64,000 bases of DNA, taken from Chrysemys picta bellii. Lineage: Eukaryota > Chordata > Testudines > Emydidae. The stretch spans positions 120,855,434 through 120,919,433 of the forward strand of contig NC_088795.1 of the NCBI RefSeq assembly GCF_011386835.1. Reading direction: 5' to 3'. The position numbers and the translations under genes are program-made. The notes under the pieces were generated by a model. That model ran no database searches. It saw nothing but the letters and a program-made list of their open reading frames with translations, and had not been told where the DNA came from. Below are positions 1 to 11,799 of this stretch, in pieces. Numbering within the stretch: position 1 is the stretch's first letter; every line of letters starts with the position of its first letter.

Positions 1-229
1 TCTCAGTTCCTCACAGAGTCACATGACAAACAAAATAAAGGTAAATTCTTCAAGCAACACTGGCTATAAAAAATATTGTTCTAAATGATACTGCAAACAC
101 GTATTTTAGTAGTTTGGTCTGTGTTAACCAAAAGAGAAATACAGTGGCTGATTGCAATATATAGCATATCTATTGTATTTATGTGGTTCCATTACTATAA
201 TACCTCACAATATCTAATGCATTTGTCCT

Positions 230-385
230 CACTGCCCCCTATGAGGTAGATATTATCCCCTTTTTATATATAGTGAACTGGGCAAAAAGAAACTGAGCAA
301 CTTGCAAAAGATCATTCAGGCCACATGTGTTAGAGCAGAAAACTGAATCTGCATCTCCTGGGTCCCACGCAAGCACGTAATCATT
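230..385 (+). repeat. ancient MIR/CORE-SINE-like fragment
   Basis: Contains the familiar succession gaggtagatattatcccc, aactgagcaacttgcaaaagatca and ctgaatctgcatctcctgggt, resembling the 3' half of old amniote MIR-type SINEs. Decayed, boundaries approximate. Confidence 0.4.
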
Positions 386-1814
386 GCATCATTCTTCCTT
401 TCTGTTAGGCTACTGTACTGTACTCTGTATTATAGAATAGCACCGTGCCAGCAGTAATGTTGAAAGACAATAAAATTAGTTCATAGAGAACCTTTCATCC
501 TGAAGTATAATTGATAAATTATATCCCTATGGAAACACATAATAATGTTATAATAACTGAAAGAATGAAACATTATTTTACATTGTCCAGTTCTGAGAAA
601 CTAACAAGCCTCACAACAGGAGGAAAAGAAATGTTGACTAAGAAATCCTGCTGTATTCCCATTAAAAGTGCCATAAGATCTTTAATAGCCACAAAGGGTT
701 AACAGGACAGAAGTGAGGCTCAGCTCACTATATAAATAACTTACAAAACACATTTAATTAATAGGGAGGTGCTCTGGAATGCATTTATTTTAAGAGACCT
801 TTTTGTTTTTATAAATATATTATTTGAAAATACTGTCTGGATTTTAGTTGTAAATTATCTGGTTCAAGAACTGCGTAATTCGTACACATTCAGCTGGCAG
901 TGTGACAGAATGGACAGCTACAGCTCTGGGACACTCTCAGGTATGAACTTGGCAGATGGGGCTGTCAGTGAAAGGCCACCAGGATGCAGGTCTTGGTTTC
1001 TGTTGGTGTTCAAACTGATAAGGACAAATGCCACCCACCTGCCCCAATGGATGAGGGAACTTGATATGGACGGCAGTGAAGGGGAAGAGTCCCAGCAGCG
1101 AGGGAGGGAGGCACTCGCTTAGGGACACTAGGTAGCTCCTCCTCCTGGGCATCTTTGGCACCCATTGGCAAGCTGGTGGGGAGGGCTGCTGATTGGCTAG
1201 CATTCACCAGCATTTAACAGGGTATGTGGAGCCTCTTTATGCTCCTGGAACCAATTAAATGCCTGGTACAGGAGAGTATAGGTGATGCGCGGGTAGCACC
1301 CCTCCCTAGTGCTAAAGTTTAATAAAAGTTGGGGCCTCCTGCTTAATTCCGTGCACGTGCCTGTCCTCATTTTGCTGCTGAGTCCTCATCAAATCACAGG
1401 AAGGCTGCACACAGCTGAGGGAAGGAGTGTTGTCTTACAGCCTGAGAGAGGTTGTGCCATCATTATATATGGGATTTGGGATTTGAAGACAGCTTCTTGG
1501 AAGAAAAAGTGGTATTCCATTATTCATAAACCTAGAGACCCAAAGAATAGACAGTATCTCACATATAAGACTCAGAGAGAAAGTCACCAGAAAGGGTGAG
1601 AGTTGTAAATGAACCAGCTTAACTTGAGGTACACTTAGGAACAGTTTGTAATTTGACCTTAATCCAGGAGAATTTCCCTCCTCTTCTTTGTCACTGCAGA
1701 TTACCCTAAGGAGACAGGGAGTAGGCAGGGTGGGGATAAGATCCAAACTCCCAGGACACAGTGGGTAGCTTTGGGAGGGATAATGCCACTACACCCTATT
1801 CATAAATGACTTCT

Positions 1815-2000
1815 ATTTGCATGGGCTCTGCTACTGCTGTGATGATGATGATGATGATGATGATGATTGGTATTGGGGTAGCAGCTAGGCACCCCAGTCA
1901 GGGGCCACAAACCCATTGTGCTAGGTGCTGCACAAACACTGAACAAAGAGATTATCCCTGCCCCCAAAGAGCTTACAGTGTAAGTACCCCAATTACTGTC
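1815..2000 (+). repeat. ancient L2/MIR-like fragment
   Basis: The wording ggggtagcagctaggcacc, cccattgtgctaggtgctgc and caaagagcttacagtgtaag is that of an old amniote interspersed repeat found in many turtle introns. A GAT microsatellite sits at its left end. Confidence 0.4.
1841..1867 (+). repeat. (GAT)9 microsatellite
   Basis: Nine perfect GAT units. The run of Met codons it creates in one frame is not evidence of a gene. Confidence 0.95.
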
Positions 2001-2825
2001 AAATGTACTTCCCTACGCTGAATGTATCTGCTGGTCCTCAGGCTCCTATCCCTAACTGTGTTTGACACCTCATGCTGAATGAGTTGTTGCCATTTCAGAC
2101 TCAACATGGCCAAAACTGACCTACTAATATTTTAGCCCAAACCTTCCTCCCTACCTCAGTCCTCCAGTGCAATTCATAACTTTACCATCCTCCCTATCCC
2201 CCAAACCCATAACTTAGGGGTTATCTTTCATTCCTCCCTGTTCTTTTCTCAGCACATCCAGCTGGTAGCCAAGTGGGGTCACTTCTCTAGAACCCGCCCC
2301 TTTCTTTGTGTACTGACTGCCAAATTGTTTGTTCACATCCATATCTTCTCCCACCATGACTGCTGCAAGCCTCTCTTCTTGGGTCTCTTCCCTAGTAACC
2401 TGCCCCACCTTCTCGCGCCTGTCCATCCAAAATGCTGCTGCCAAAATCAGTTTTCCTATGCCATCCCCTCAGCCATGTTGCGTCATTGCAGTAGCTTCCC
2501 ATTGCCCGAGCCTCACATTCACAGTCTTTGCGTTCAAGGCCAGACCTACCCTACATCTCTGACTTGGTCTTCTTTTGTGCCCTATCTCTCACTCCTCTAC
2601 ACTCACCAATGATTCTGGTCTCGCTATCCCCTTTATCTGCTTCTCTCACAGAAATGCCTGTGTCTCTTTCCATGCTGGAATGCCCATCCTGAACCTGTAC
2701 AACTGGTCATCTCCCTCCTCTTCCACCATATTCAACCCCCTACTACACAGAGCAGACAAGAAGTGAAAGGGAAGAGCCAGACCATTGTGATGTGTATGTA
2801 CCATACTGAGTGGCCACCAGATCTT

Positions 2826-2966
2826 TTTTCAGAGTAACAGCCGTGTTAGTCTGTATCCGCAAAAAGAACAGGAGTACTTGTGGCACCTTAGAGACTAACA
2901 AATTGAAAGCTTATGCTCTAATAAATTTGTTAGTCTCTAAGGTGCCACAAGTACTCCTGTTCTTTT
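2826..2966. mobile_element. fold-back Penelope-like insertion (subfamily A)
   Basis: Two inverted arms of the subfamily A tail: the left arm reads gtgttagtctgtatccgc ... gtacttgtggcaccttagag and the right arm is its reverse complement. Flanked by a perfect 11-bp duplication, caccagatctt, at 2815-2825 and 2967-2977. Internal sequence is almost gone. Confidence 0.85.
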
Positions 2967-3829
2967 CACCAGATCTTGTTATTTTCAACTTTGTTTCTTC
3001 TCTATATGGCACACTTGGTTACTAACCCTCACTTGCAATGTCATACTGAATCAAGACACTCATCTGGTCAGGCACCACTTGGATACTTGTAAGGAAGCAC
3101 GTGGCCCATTTGCCCTGAACCACTGGCTATTCTTTAAAGTCATTTACTAGCCCTTGCTGTGGTGGAAATGTGGAAGGAATGAGTTTATTTCAGCAGTTAT
3201 TTGCATAGTGTTCAGGATTAAGTTTGCATTTTTGGGCACTTAGTAATAGTTTTCAAATTTCCATACTTATGTTGTTCCTTGTTATGACTGTAAGTAGAAT
3301 TTCTAGTTTTTCATCATCCTTTTCCTTGGGGCCAGTTACATTTCATCATATGAAAATATAAAAAGGGAATTGGTAGTTTAACTTTGATCCACCCTCAGAA
3401 TCATGCTATGATTAAATCATAGGGAATAAGGATAAGGGTGTTTCCATTCTGCTCTGAATATCATCTAACTGAAAAGATTGGATTGTGGACGCATAAACTA
3501 GTAAAGTAACCTTCTTAGGAAATGCCTCTTTACACCTTGATTCTGCTGTAGAGGAGACAGCCATGGCATTGTATAATTAGTATGACTATGGCTTTTAAAA
3601 TCTCAGTTGAGCAGATAACTTCATCAGTGTTGTATAATGTGCATAGTCATAAAATCATACTGTGTGTTTACTATGTAATCCTACTTTCATAGATGAAGAA
3701 TCCAAAATATATACTGTATTAGGAATCATGAGCAATATTTAAATGTATAGTCGTTTACCACTCTATCAAATGGGATGGTCATAATAATAATACCTTATTT
3801 ATTATTACCTTAATAATAATACTTTTATT

Positions 3830-4175
3830 ATATAGAGCTTTAGCCATTCAAAACTCTGTAAAAGCATTAATTAACCCTGAGTACCTCAGGGAGGTAGGTA
3901 AAATCATCCCCATTACATAGATGGGAAAATTGACTGTGCAAAGGCTGGAATTTTCAAACTGGGTACCTAAAATTAGGCACTTAAATAAGTGGTCTGATTT
4001 TCAAAGGTGCTGAGAATCCACAGCTCCCTATGACTTCAACACCTCTGAAAATCAGGCCACTTATTTAGGTGCCTAACTTTAGAGATCCAGATATGAAAAA
4101 ATCGGCCTTAGCAATCTGTTGAAGGCCAACGTGGGAATCACTGGCCGGGCTGGGATCAGAACTCAGGACTTCCTA
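3830..4175 (+). repeat. ancient SINE relic split by a fold-back MITE
   Basis: Flanks resemble MIR-type sequence (ccccattacatagatggg on the left, gggatcagaactcaggactt on the right). Between them is a hairpin with arms about 3968-4009 and 4039-4081 (gattttcaaaggtgctgag against its inverse), a fold-back MITE type seen again near 50490-50580. Confidence 0.45.
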
Positions 4176-4644
4176 GAAGAGTATTAGCAGGGAGTATGGG
4201 ATGAAAGACAGTAAACTAACTATTAGCCTAAATATCAGCAAAATATTCTTGCCTTTGAGGACAGCTAAACCAAATCATCTAACAGGATGGGCTCCATCCA
4301 GGGCTAAGCAAGCTGTTGGGTTTAGCAAATAGTAATAATTATTAAAGATAATAATAGAGATAAATAGCTGCATACAGGTAAAGATATTGCTAACTGTCAT
4401 TTAGGCTGTTCTTCATCTTAGAGTTGCATTCAGATCATTGGTTCACTCTATAACTCAGTTATACAGCTTGAAAAAATACGCCAGGGGAGGCTGGAGCTTT
4501 TTCATCGTATCTGTTTGGTAGTGGAATATTTTTCTTAAATAATTTCAGGCCTGCTGATGCAGTCTAAATGCAATGGGTGTGAACTGAATAGTAGGAAGTT
4601 TCCCTGCATACCAAGTAGAGTGCAAGATTAGTTTCTTCCTTAGA

Positions 4645-4830
4645 AAGGGGGAGGGATAGTTCAGTGGTTTGAGCATTGGCCTGCTAAACCTAGGGTTTTG
4701 AGTTCAATCCTTGAGGGGGCCACTTAGAGATCTGGGACAAAATCAGTACTTGGTCCTGCTAGTGAAGGCAGAGGGCTGGACTCAATGACCTTTCAAGGTC
4801 CTTTTCAGCTTTAGAAGATAGGATATCTCC
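4645..4830 (+). mobile_element. tRNA-derived SINE with CR1-like tail
   Basis: An RNA polymerase III A-box-like tagttcagtgg at 4657-4667 and a B-box-like gagttcaatcc at 4700-4710, spaced as in a tRNA, followed by a body reading cttggtcctgctagtgaagg and ggactcaatgacctttcaagg, which resembles a CR1 3' end. This is the structure of turtle tRNA SINEs mobilised by LINEs. Confidence 0.75.
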
Positions 4831-7396
4831 ACAAATATTTTTAAAGAAAAGGTCTTGGTGAAATCCTCATCCCATTGAAGTCAACAACATAAGTCCTATT
4901 AACTTCAGTGGCACCAGGATTGCACTCTTACTGACAGTGGACAGTGGCAATACTCACATGATAAAGTTATTCATGTACATGAGTGTTTGCAGGTTCAGGC
5001 CCATAATTTGCTCTAACAATAATACTGTACTTTTGCTGTAGCTTTGTCTGTGGTTATGAATATTTGTGCCGTTAGTCCCTTACTGACCTGTCTCGTTTTG
5101 TATATTATCATAATAATCAATCAAAAAGTTTAACTTTGAGAAGAAGAGGCTGATAGTATCTAGTGTCTTTCTTATGTATGAAAATATCTCATAGAACAGA
5201 AAGCTCTTTAAGTAGTTAGCTACTTCCAGCCGTTGAGGCCAGATTCACTAGCAAGCTCTGGCTGCTTTGCACTACTCCAGTTTAACTGACCTGTTAAGCC
5301 ACGTTTGCAGCTGTTTTGCATCACTGGAGTGGCACAAATTATCTAGATCGCACTGGTGAGTCCGGCACATTCTGTTTCAGAGAACTTTAAAAGATCTCCT
5401 TCTCCATGGGTCATACTGGCTTCAGACTGAAGTTGTTCCACATATGTATAGCTTGATTATTCCAGCATATGAACATTTTAAAATAATAATAATAAAGCCT
5501 TAGTTACTGTGATTTCACTCTGGTGAGAGGCTCATTATTTTCAGGATCTCTTTCCAGTCTGTGCTTGCTGTCTTAATTATTTTTTCTTCCGCCTCCTGAT
5601 CCCTACAGCAATTTAAAGTGCTTATGAAAACTGCCAGCTTGACAGCTCTGGAGACCGTAGCTCCAGCTTCCCCACACTGCTCTGCCAATGTAACTCAACT
5701 CTGCCCTCAAAAGGGCCATCCCTTTGTGGTGACAATGAACTGTAATTGAGTCTCAATGCCCATTCATTCCTTGGCTTCTCTGCTAAGATTGCCAGCAAGG
5801 CTGCCAATTTATACTGTCTCCCGCTGGTTTTGTTGTAGAAAACTTAACTTTTGCATATGACATTCAGCTTGGAGAAATGTAATGTGATGTCCTTTTTGCA
5901 AAGAGAGTCTTAGGTTCTCATGTGTTCTGATGAGAATGCTCCAAGAAAAAAAGATGCAGGAGTTCTTGCAGAAGGCTTCTGCCCAGGTCACAGCAACAGA
6001 TAAAGTAATCTCTCAAATTAGAGCCTCATGTGCATTTTACTATAATTATAAAACCCTTATTTTAAATGAGGTTTGTCAAACTCATTCTGGAGAGAGAGAC
6101 AAATTCAATTTTTACTTATGGTCCATAAACCTTCAGACCACAGCAGATCTCTCATTGGTCTGTCTGGGCAATTTGTACAAATATCTAGGGTGGAATAAGG
6201 CCTTTATGTAGTAACTAAGCCATTATAATTATTTCTTATTTGTTCAGTGCCTCATTATCACATTTAGCATTACCCACCAGGACAATAGTGCCCTTTAGGA
6301 TCAGCACTCTGTCTTCCCTTGGTTTCTCATCTATCCCCATTCTTGTATCTGTTCCTGTACCGCTTCCATGTCTGTGCCTCTCATCCTTTCATTCATCTGC
6401 ATTTTCTTCTTTGCAGCAATTCCCAATTCAACCTCCCTCTCCATTTTGTGCACCATTGTACTGCTTTCCCTTTCGCTATCCCAAGTCTTAACATGACCAG
6501 CAATGAAATAGTTATTGGTGACATTTAAAGGGCCATCCGACTTGTACACACTCTCAGAAACATCTTTTCAGACTGATTGCAGACTCAGGAAGAAGACACA
6601 CTGCATCATTTCACACTCAGGTGCCACTCAAGTTTGAGAGGTTCCCTTTGCAAACATGAGAGCTAGGAACTGTGTGGTGGTTTTTTTTTTTTAATGGAAG
6701 TTTCAGTTCTGAAGGAGCTATATATATGTTATACAGATCACATAAATGGATCTGGTCCAGGGCCATGGTGGTTTTCAGCCCTGTTTTGAACAATAGAAAT
6801 CTATCTGGAGTTTACTGTAGCCAGTTTTGCTCAATTCATCTTAAAAATTTCAGGAGAGACTAAGCATTCCAGGGAAGGCAACAAAGATGGCTGGAGGTAT
6901 GCTGTAAGATTGCCAAGGGCCCAGTAAATCCCACATTTCTGGGATGTGTTCCGTTGACTTTAATGGGAATATAGGGTATGCAAGGAATGCAGGAGTAGGT
7001 CCCTGGCCTGGGATTATTTATTCTGGAAAGCACAAGTATTAGAGGCAACTGTTTAGTCTCTCCTCTTCATCCTCTCTCATAATGTGAAAGCAGCGGGATG
7101 CTCAAAGAAGTTGCAAGACAATTATTCTGGAACAAATGAGAGGAAATTCTCTTTTATACAGGATATAATCAACTGCTGAAGCACTCACTGCAGGACGTCA
7201 TCAAATCAAATTAGTACATAAAGCAGCTTTTTGGCATCACCGTCACTCAGAACGGTTGTAGCTACAGAACCAATGGAGTTGTCCCTGCCTATAGCAGGGC
7301 TGAATTTGCCCCATTTAAACTCACTTGCACCACAAGTTCAAATGCGTAAGGATCACTTCACTATTTTTTCATTCTTTGGAAAGTTGATACATTGGG

Positions 7397-7920
7397 GACT
7401 TGTCTACACTTGCAGTGCTGCAGTGGCGCCACTGTAGTGCTTCAATATAGATACTAGTTTTGCTGACGGAAAAGGTAATCCACCTCTCTGAGAGCAGCGG
7501 CAGCTCCAGGCACCAGTGCTCCAAGCGCGTGCCTGGGGCGGCAAGCTGCGGGGGACGCCCTGCCGGTCCCTGCGAGGGCGGCAGTCAGGCAGCCTTCGGC
7601 GGCATGCCTGCAGGAGGTCCGCCAGTCCCACGGATTCAGCGGCAATTTGGCAGTGGGTACGCTGAAGCCGCGGGACCGGGGACCTCCCACAGGCATGCTG
7701 CTGAATCCGCGGGACTGGGGACCTCCTGCAGGCATGCCGCTGAAGGCAGCCTGCCTGCCGTGCTTGGGGTGGCAAAAAAGCTAGAGCCGCCCCTGTCTGA
7801 GAGGCAGTAGTTATGGTGTCTGAAGAAAGAATAGGGTCTTAGGTCGGCTAACTGCATCACTCAGGGGCGTGGATTTTTCACACTCTGAGTGACATTTTCT
7901 AATGTAGACTGGCCCTAAGT
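7397..7920. mobile_element. inverted-repeat element with cttgtctacac ends
   Basis: Begins ggacttgtctacacttgcag and ends aatgtagactggcccta, its approximate reverse complement. It is interrupted by the hAT MITE at 7495-7795. Family name not recalled; similar ends occur at 42368-42640. Confidence 0.55.
7495..7795. mobile_element. hAT-type MITE, GC-rich
   Basis: Ends cagcggcagctccag and ctagagccgcccctg form imperfect terminal inverted repeats. Perfect 8-bp duplication tctgagag at 7487-7494 and 7796-7803, the hAT signature. The interior is strongly self-complementary (catgcctgcaggaggtcc and its inverse). No transposase. A second copy lies in the HTRA3 3' UTR. Confidence 0.88.
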
Positions 7921-9006
7921 GTCATGTAGTTTACTTGTGTGGGGCTTTCAGAGGTGTCCTTAGAAGGTTCTGTCTCTATAAACATGGAAGACCCCATGGC
8001 ACTTTTGTCTCATTGTTTAGGCACAGTCCTGGGAGGCAGGAGACTGGCTCTGTTAGAGCTTGAGTCATGTAACCTCTCAGTAAAATGGGGCTGATCATAC
8101 TTATCCGCCTCATGGGTGTGTGGTGAATCTAAACTAATTGCTGTTTAGTGGCTGTCTATATAGTATTGTAAAGCACTTTGGAGTGCTATGGGATCTGTTC
8201 ACTATGTGTGCTGTGCGACTAGTTGCCTTAGGTATTGTTTCTGCTCCCTGCTTGGAAACTTTTAAAACAAGAGAATAGGCCCTGATCCTGCGAGCAGTTC
8301 TGTATGGGGATTTCACAGTATGACCTGATGGTTAGCAAATGTGAGCTTTGACAAACCAACAAGGGAAGCAATTTCCAGGGTTGAGGACCTATTACTGAGA
8401 ATTCTTTGCCTTTAGCATACTTCTGATAAACCAGGAGCTCTTAGCTTGAGCACCACATGTGAACTCAACACCTGCAGTATCAGGCAAGGAAAGAAGTGTT
8501 TTATTTATTTAACACTGTATTTATTTAGGTTTTTTGGTGAAATTTCCATTCCCCTCCCCCTGAAATTTTTTTTTCAAAATCTCATTTTGACAAAATTGAT
8601 TTAACCATCTTTGGATCAAACATATGTAGTTACAAAAATTTGCATTCTCGTAGGTGTAATAAGTTCTAAAAATTTTTGTGCTACTAAATCTTTTAGAAAT
8701 CTTGGATGTTTCCTGAACTTTCCTTAAGGAAAACTTTTATAGTACTGAAACCGATCTTTTGTGAGTTCTTTTATAGCGCCCATTATCTCAGTAATGGGAC
8801 TAGAGAGGAGAAATCCTAATTCATGAGAGAAGGCACAAGACCTTAGAAGTCATTCTAATCACTATGCATGCTTTGTATTCTCTGTGCTATTAATCTTGGT
8901 AAAGGCTGATACTTCTTGCTTGTATTGGCTCTTACCATTTCAATGGAAAAGGTGTTCTTGTGATTGCCTAAAATCTTTATATATAGCTGCTGTGTTTTTT
9001 TTCCAG

Positions 9007-9055
9007 ATGGGAAAAAACGTTTCATTGGCATAAGGATGCTGACAATAACACCCAT
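9007..9055 (+). CDS. HTRA3: HTRA3 exon, start of PDZ domain
   Basis: Internal coding exon of 49 bp, preceded by a T-rich tract ending ttttccag and followed by the donor gtaagt. It enters with two bases of a split codon (AT, giving Asp if the previous exon ends in G) and then reads GKKRFIGIRMLTITP before leaving two bases (AT). The FIGI motif matches the YIGV/FIGI carboxylate-binding loop that opens the PDZ domain of secreted HtrA proteases. The KKRFIGIRM wording fits HTRA3 better than HTRA1, which has KKYIGVRM at this place. The exon is short, as expected for this part of the HTRA1/3/4 gene structure. Exons for the IGFBP-like, Kazal-like and trypsin-like domains are not in the window. Frame, splice sites and continuity with the next exon all agree. 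Confidence 0.9.
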
Positions 9056-9280
9056 GTAAGTATCTTTTAAATATTTTCATATAAACTGCATTGGTATACA
9101 TAAAATGTATTATAAAGGTTCAGCAGTGGTTCAGAGCAACAAAGTTCTGATCTGTATGTAAACTTCCACTAGGTTTGTGAACATTTTTAGTTTTCAGCAG
9201 TGAAATTTACATTCTGAGATCAGGAAATTAATCATCTCACAGTTCTCCCACTCCTGCCATTGGTGACAATATACATGAAT

Positions 9281-9515
9281 AAAGAACAGGAGTACTTGTG
9301 GCACCTTAGAGACTAACAAATTTATTAGAGCATAAGCTTTCGTGGACTACAGACCACTTCTAAATATTGAGGAGATATTCCACTCTGTCTGCATCCGAAG
9401 AAGTGGGCTGTAGTCCACGAAAGCTTATGCTCTAATAAATTTGTTAGTCTCTAAGGTGCCACAAGTACTCCTGTTCTTTTTGCGGATACAGACTAACACG
9501 GCTGCTACTCTGAAA
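9281..9515. mobile_element. fold-back Penelope-like insertion (subfamily A) in HTRA3 intron
   Basis: Inverted arms, each running agtacttgtggcacctta ... agcataagctttcgtgg or the reverse, joined by a short loop. Perfect 13-bp duplication aatatacatgaat at 9268-9280 and 9516-9528. The right arm keeps a hammerhead-like core at 9395-9432. Confidence 0.88.
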
Positions 9516-10659
9516 AATATACATGAATGCGTGCTCTGCAAACTTTCTCACTCTGCTTTTCCCAGACAGCTGATGTTCTGTCAGAATCCAATTCCTTTTC
9601 CACAACCAAAATGAAAGTCACACTAAGCATTATTTTGATACCAGGGCAATACTTTTCCTTTAGTCCAGATACAGTGTAGGACTAAAAAAGTCAACTCCGT
9701 TCACTTGTCCCACTTTGTTAACAAAACCAACAAAACATTCCCTTGCCAGCTGAATGTATGCAAAAGAACTGGCAGAATAAGATCAATTTCTTCCAATTAT
9801 CTCTTCATCATATTTAACATAAAATCTGTAATTGTCTAGTGTCTGAAATATCAGTGGAGAGCAAATGAACATAAGAACGGCTATACTGGGTCAGGTCAAT
9901 GGTCTGCCTAGCCTAATATCCTGTCTTCCAATAGTGACCAATGCCAGATGCTTCAGAGGGAATGAACAGAACAGGGCAATTTTTATTGAGTGATCCATCC
10001 CCTGTCATCCACTCCCAGCTTCTGGCAATCAGAGGTTTAGGGACACCCAGAGAATGGGGTTGTGTCCCTTATGATCTTCGCTAATAGTCATTGCTGGACC
10101 TATCCTTCATGAACTTATCTAATTCTTTTTTGAACCCACTTATACTTTTGGCCTTCGCAACATCCCCCGGCAATGAGTTCCACAGGTTGATTGTGTTGTG
10201 TGAAGAAGTACTTCCTTATGTTTGTTTTAAACCTGCCACCTATTCATTTCATCAGGTGACCCCTGGTTCTTGTGTTATGTGAAGGGGTAAATAACACTTC
10301 CTTATTCACTTTCTCCACACCATTCATGATTTTATAGACTTGTATAATATCCTGCCTTAATTGTTTCTTTTCTAAAATGAACAGTCCCACTCTTTTTAAT
10401 ATCTCCTCCTATGGAAGTTGGTCCATGCCCTAATTATTTTGTTGACTTCTCCATACTTTGCCAATTCAAATATACCTTTTTTGAGATGGGATGACCAGAA
10501 CTGCATGTAATATTCAATGTGTGAGTGTACCACGGATTTATATAGTGGCATTATATTTTCTGTCTTATTATCTATCTCTTTCCTAATGGTGCCTAACATT
10601 TAGCTTTTTTGACTGGCGCTGTACATTTAGCAGATGTTTTCAAGGAACTATCCATGATG

Positions 10660-11202
10660 ACCATCGCCATATTTGGGGTCGGGAAGGAATTTTCCCCAGG
10701 ACAGATTGGCAGAGACCCTGGGGGTTTTTCACCTTCCTCTATAGCATGGGGCATGGATCATTTGCAGGTTTAAACTAGTGTAAATGGTGAATTCTCTGTA
10801 ACTTGAAGTCTTTAAATCATGATTTGAGGACTTCAGTAACTCAGCCAGAGGTTAGGGCTCTATTATGGGCGTGAGTGGTGAGGTTCTGTGGCCTGCAGTG
10901 TTCAGGAAGTCAGACTAGATGATCATATAGTCATAGAACTGGAAGGGACCTCGAGAGGTCATCTAGTCCAGTCCCCTGCTCTCAAGGCAGGACTAAGTAT
11001 TATCTAGACCATCCTTGACAGGTGTTTGTCCAACCTGCTCTTAAAAATCCCCAATGATGGAGATTCCGCAACCTCCCTAGGCACTTTGTTCCAATGCTTA
11101 ACCACCCTGACAGTTAGGAAGTTTTTCCTAATGTCCAACCTAAACTGCCCTTGCTGCAATGATCACAATGGTCCCTTCTGACCTTAAAGGCTATGTGTCT
11201 AT
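10660..11202 (+). mobile_element. LINE/SINE 3'-tail insertion inside CR1
   Basis: Sequence catcgccatatttggggtc ... ctgaccttaaaggctatgtgtctatgac, ending in the CR1-type tail pattern. The short duplication atgac flanks it, and the host CR1 continues on either side. Itself split by a further CR1 piece at 10926-11158. Confidence 0.6.
10926..11158 (-). mobile_element. nested CR1 3'-end insertion
   Basis: Minus-strand CR1 tail (tcatagaactggaagggacc ... gacagttaggaagtttttcc). Flanked by the 7-bp duplication atgatca at 10919-10925 and 11159-11165, so it is the innermost and youngest of three nested LINE pieces. Confidence 0.75.
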
Positions 11203-11799
11203 GACTGCAAGGTCTTGCTTGAGTGGTAACACCTAATTTAGACCCCATCATTTGTATTATATTGGGATTATATTTTCCAGTGTGCATTACTTTGCATTTA
11301 CCAGTATTGAATTTCATCTGCCATTTTGCTGCCCAGTCACCTAGTTTTGTGAGATCTCTTTATAACCCTTTGTACTCTTCTGTTTACACTTAGACAATTC
11401 CTCTTTTATACCAGTAGCTCTGTCTCCAGCGTGGCAGAAGGCTGTGTGACTAAACACCTGTTTGCAGCATACGCAGCTGATGTTTTTGACTAAACAGTAT
11501 TTATTTTATTGAGTTATATTTTTGCTGTCTCAAAGATAAGGGTCAAATCCTCAGCAGGAATAAATCAGTGTGTCTTCATTAACGTCAGTAGACGCTGACA
11601 GACACCAACTGAGGATTTAACTTTAAATATCATGACATATGCAGTCAGTGTGAGGCTTTGCTGCATTTGCAATATCTAAAGAAATACGGCAAGAAGTTTC
11701 CCTGGCCATTTTTGGTAAATAACAGCTCTATTGCCACCTTTTGGGTCTACAGCAGCAGCCAGCCTAAACATTGACTTTGTGCAAGTGCTCATGGGCGCA

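Larger units (their letters stand above)
1..9006 (+). other. HTRA3 intron, upstream part (inferred)
   Basis: All sequence before the first recognised HTRA3 exon. I looked for the preceding HTRA3 exon (expected to encode a GISFAIPSD-like segment) and did not see it, so the whole stretch is read as intron. Repeats inside it are listed separately. The spans 386-1814, 2001-2825, 2967-3829, 4831-7396 and 7921-9006 hold no gene or repeat I can name, apart from an AT-rich fragment near 8520-8620. Confidence 0.6.
9868..11400 (-). mobile_element. CR1 LINE fragment, interrupted
   Basis: Minus-strand CR1 3' region (gaacataagaacggctatac at its 3' side through atttcatctgccattttgctgcccagtcac), recognised by wording common to turtle CR1 copies. 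It is split into 9868-10659 and 11203-11400 by an insertion. The minus-strand ORFs at 10396-10599 and 11114-11317 are its decayed coding remnants; the latter has KFNTGKCKVMHTGK, a CR1 reverse transcriptase-region motif. Confidence 0.75.

Noticed and set aside
769..1122. 117-codon ORF
   Set aside because: No recognisable domain, no splice sites fitting HTRA3, and a competing ORF on the other strand.
1806..2021. ORF with a run of methionines
   Set aside because: Product of the GAT microsatellite.
4645..4720. Functional tRNA gene
   Set aside because: A and B boxes are tRNA-like, but there is no complete cloverleaf and the CR1-like body marks it as a SINE.
5930..6211. ORF containing EFLQKASAQ, considered as an upstream HTRA3 exon
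   Set aside because: Does not match the expected HTRA3 segment before the PDZ exon, and no acceptor or donor frames it.
7404..7860. Several ORFs over 7404-7860 on both strands
   Set aside because: They all lie across the GC-rich palindromic MITE 7495-7795 and repeat its sequence in different frames.
2826..9515. Classifying the inverted-arm elements as DNA transposon MITEs
   Set aside because: Target duplications vary from 9 to 13 bp, and one copy carries a GIY-YIG Penelope ORF between the same arms.
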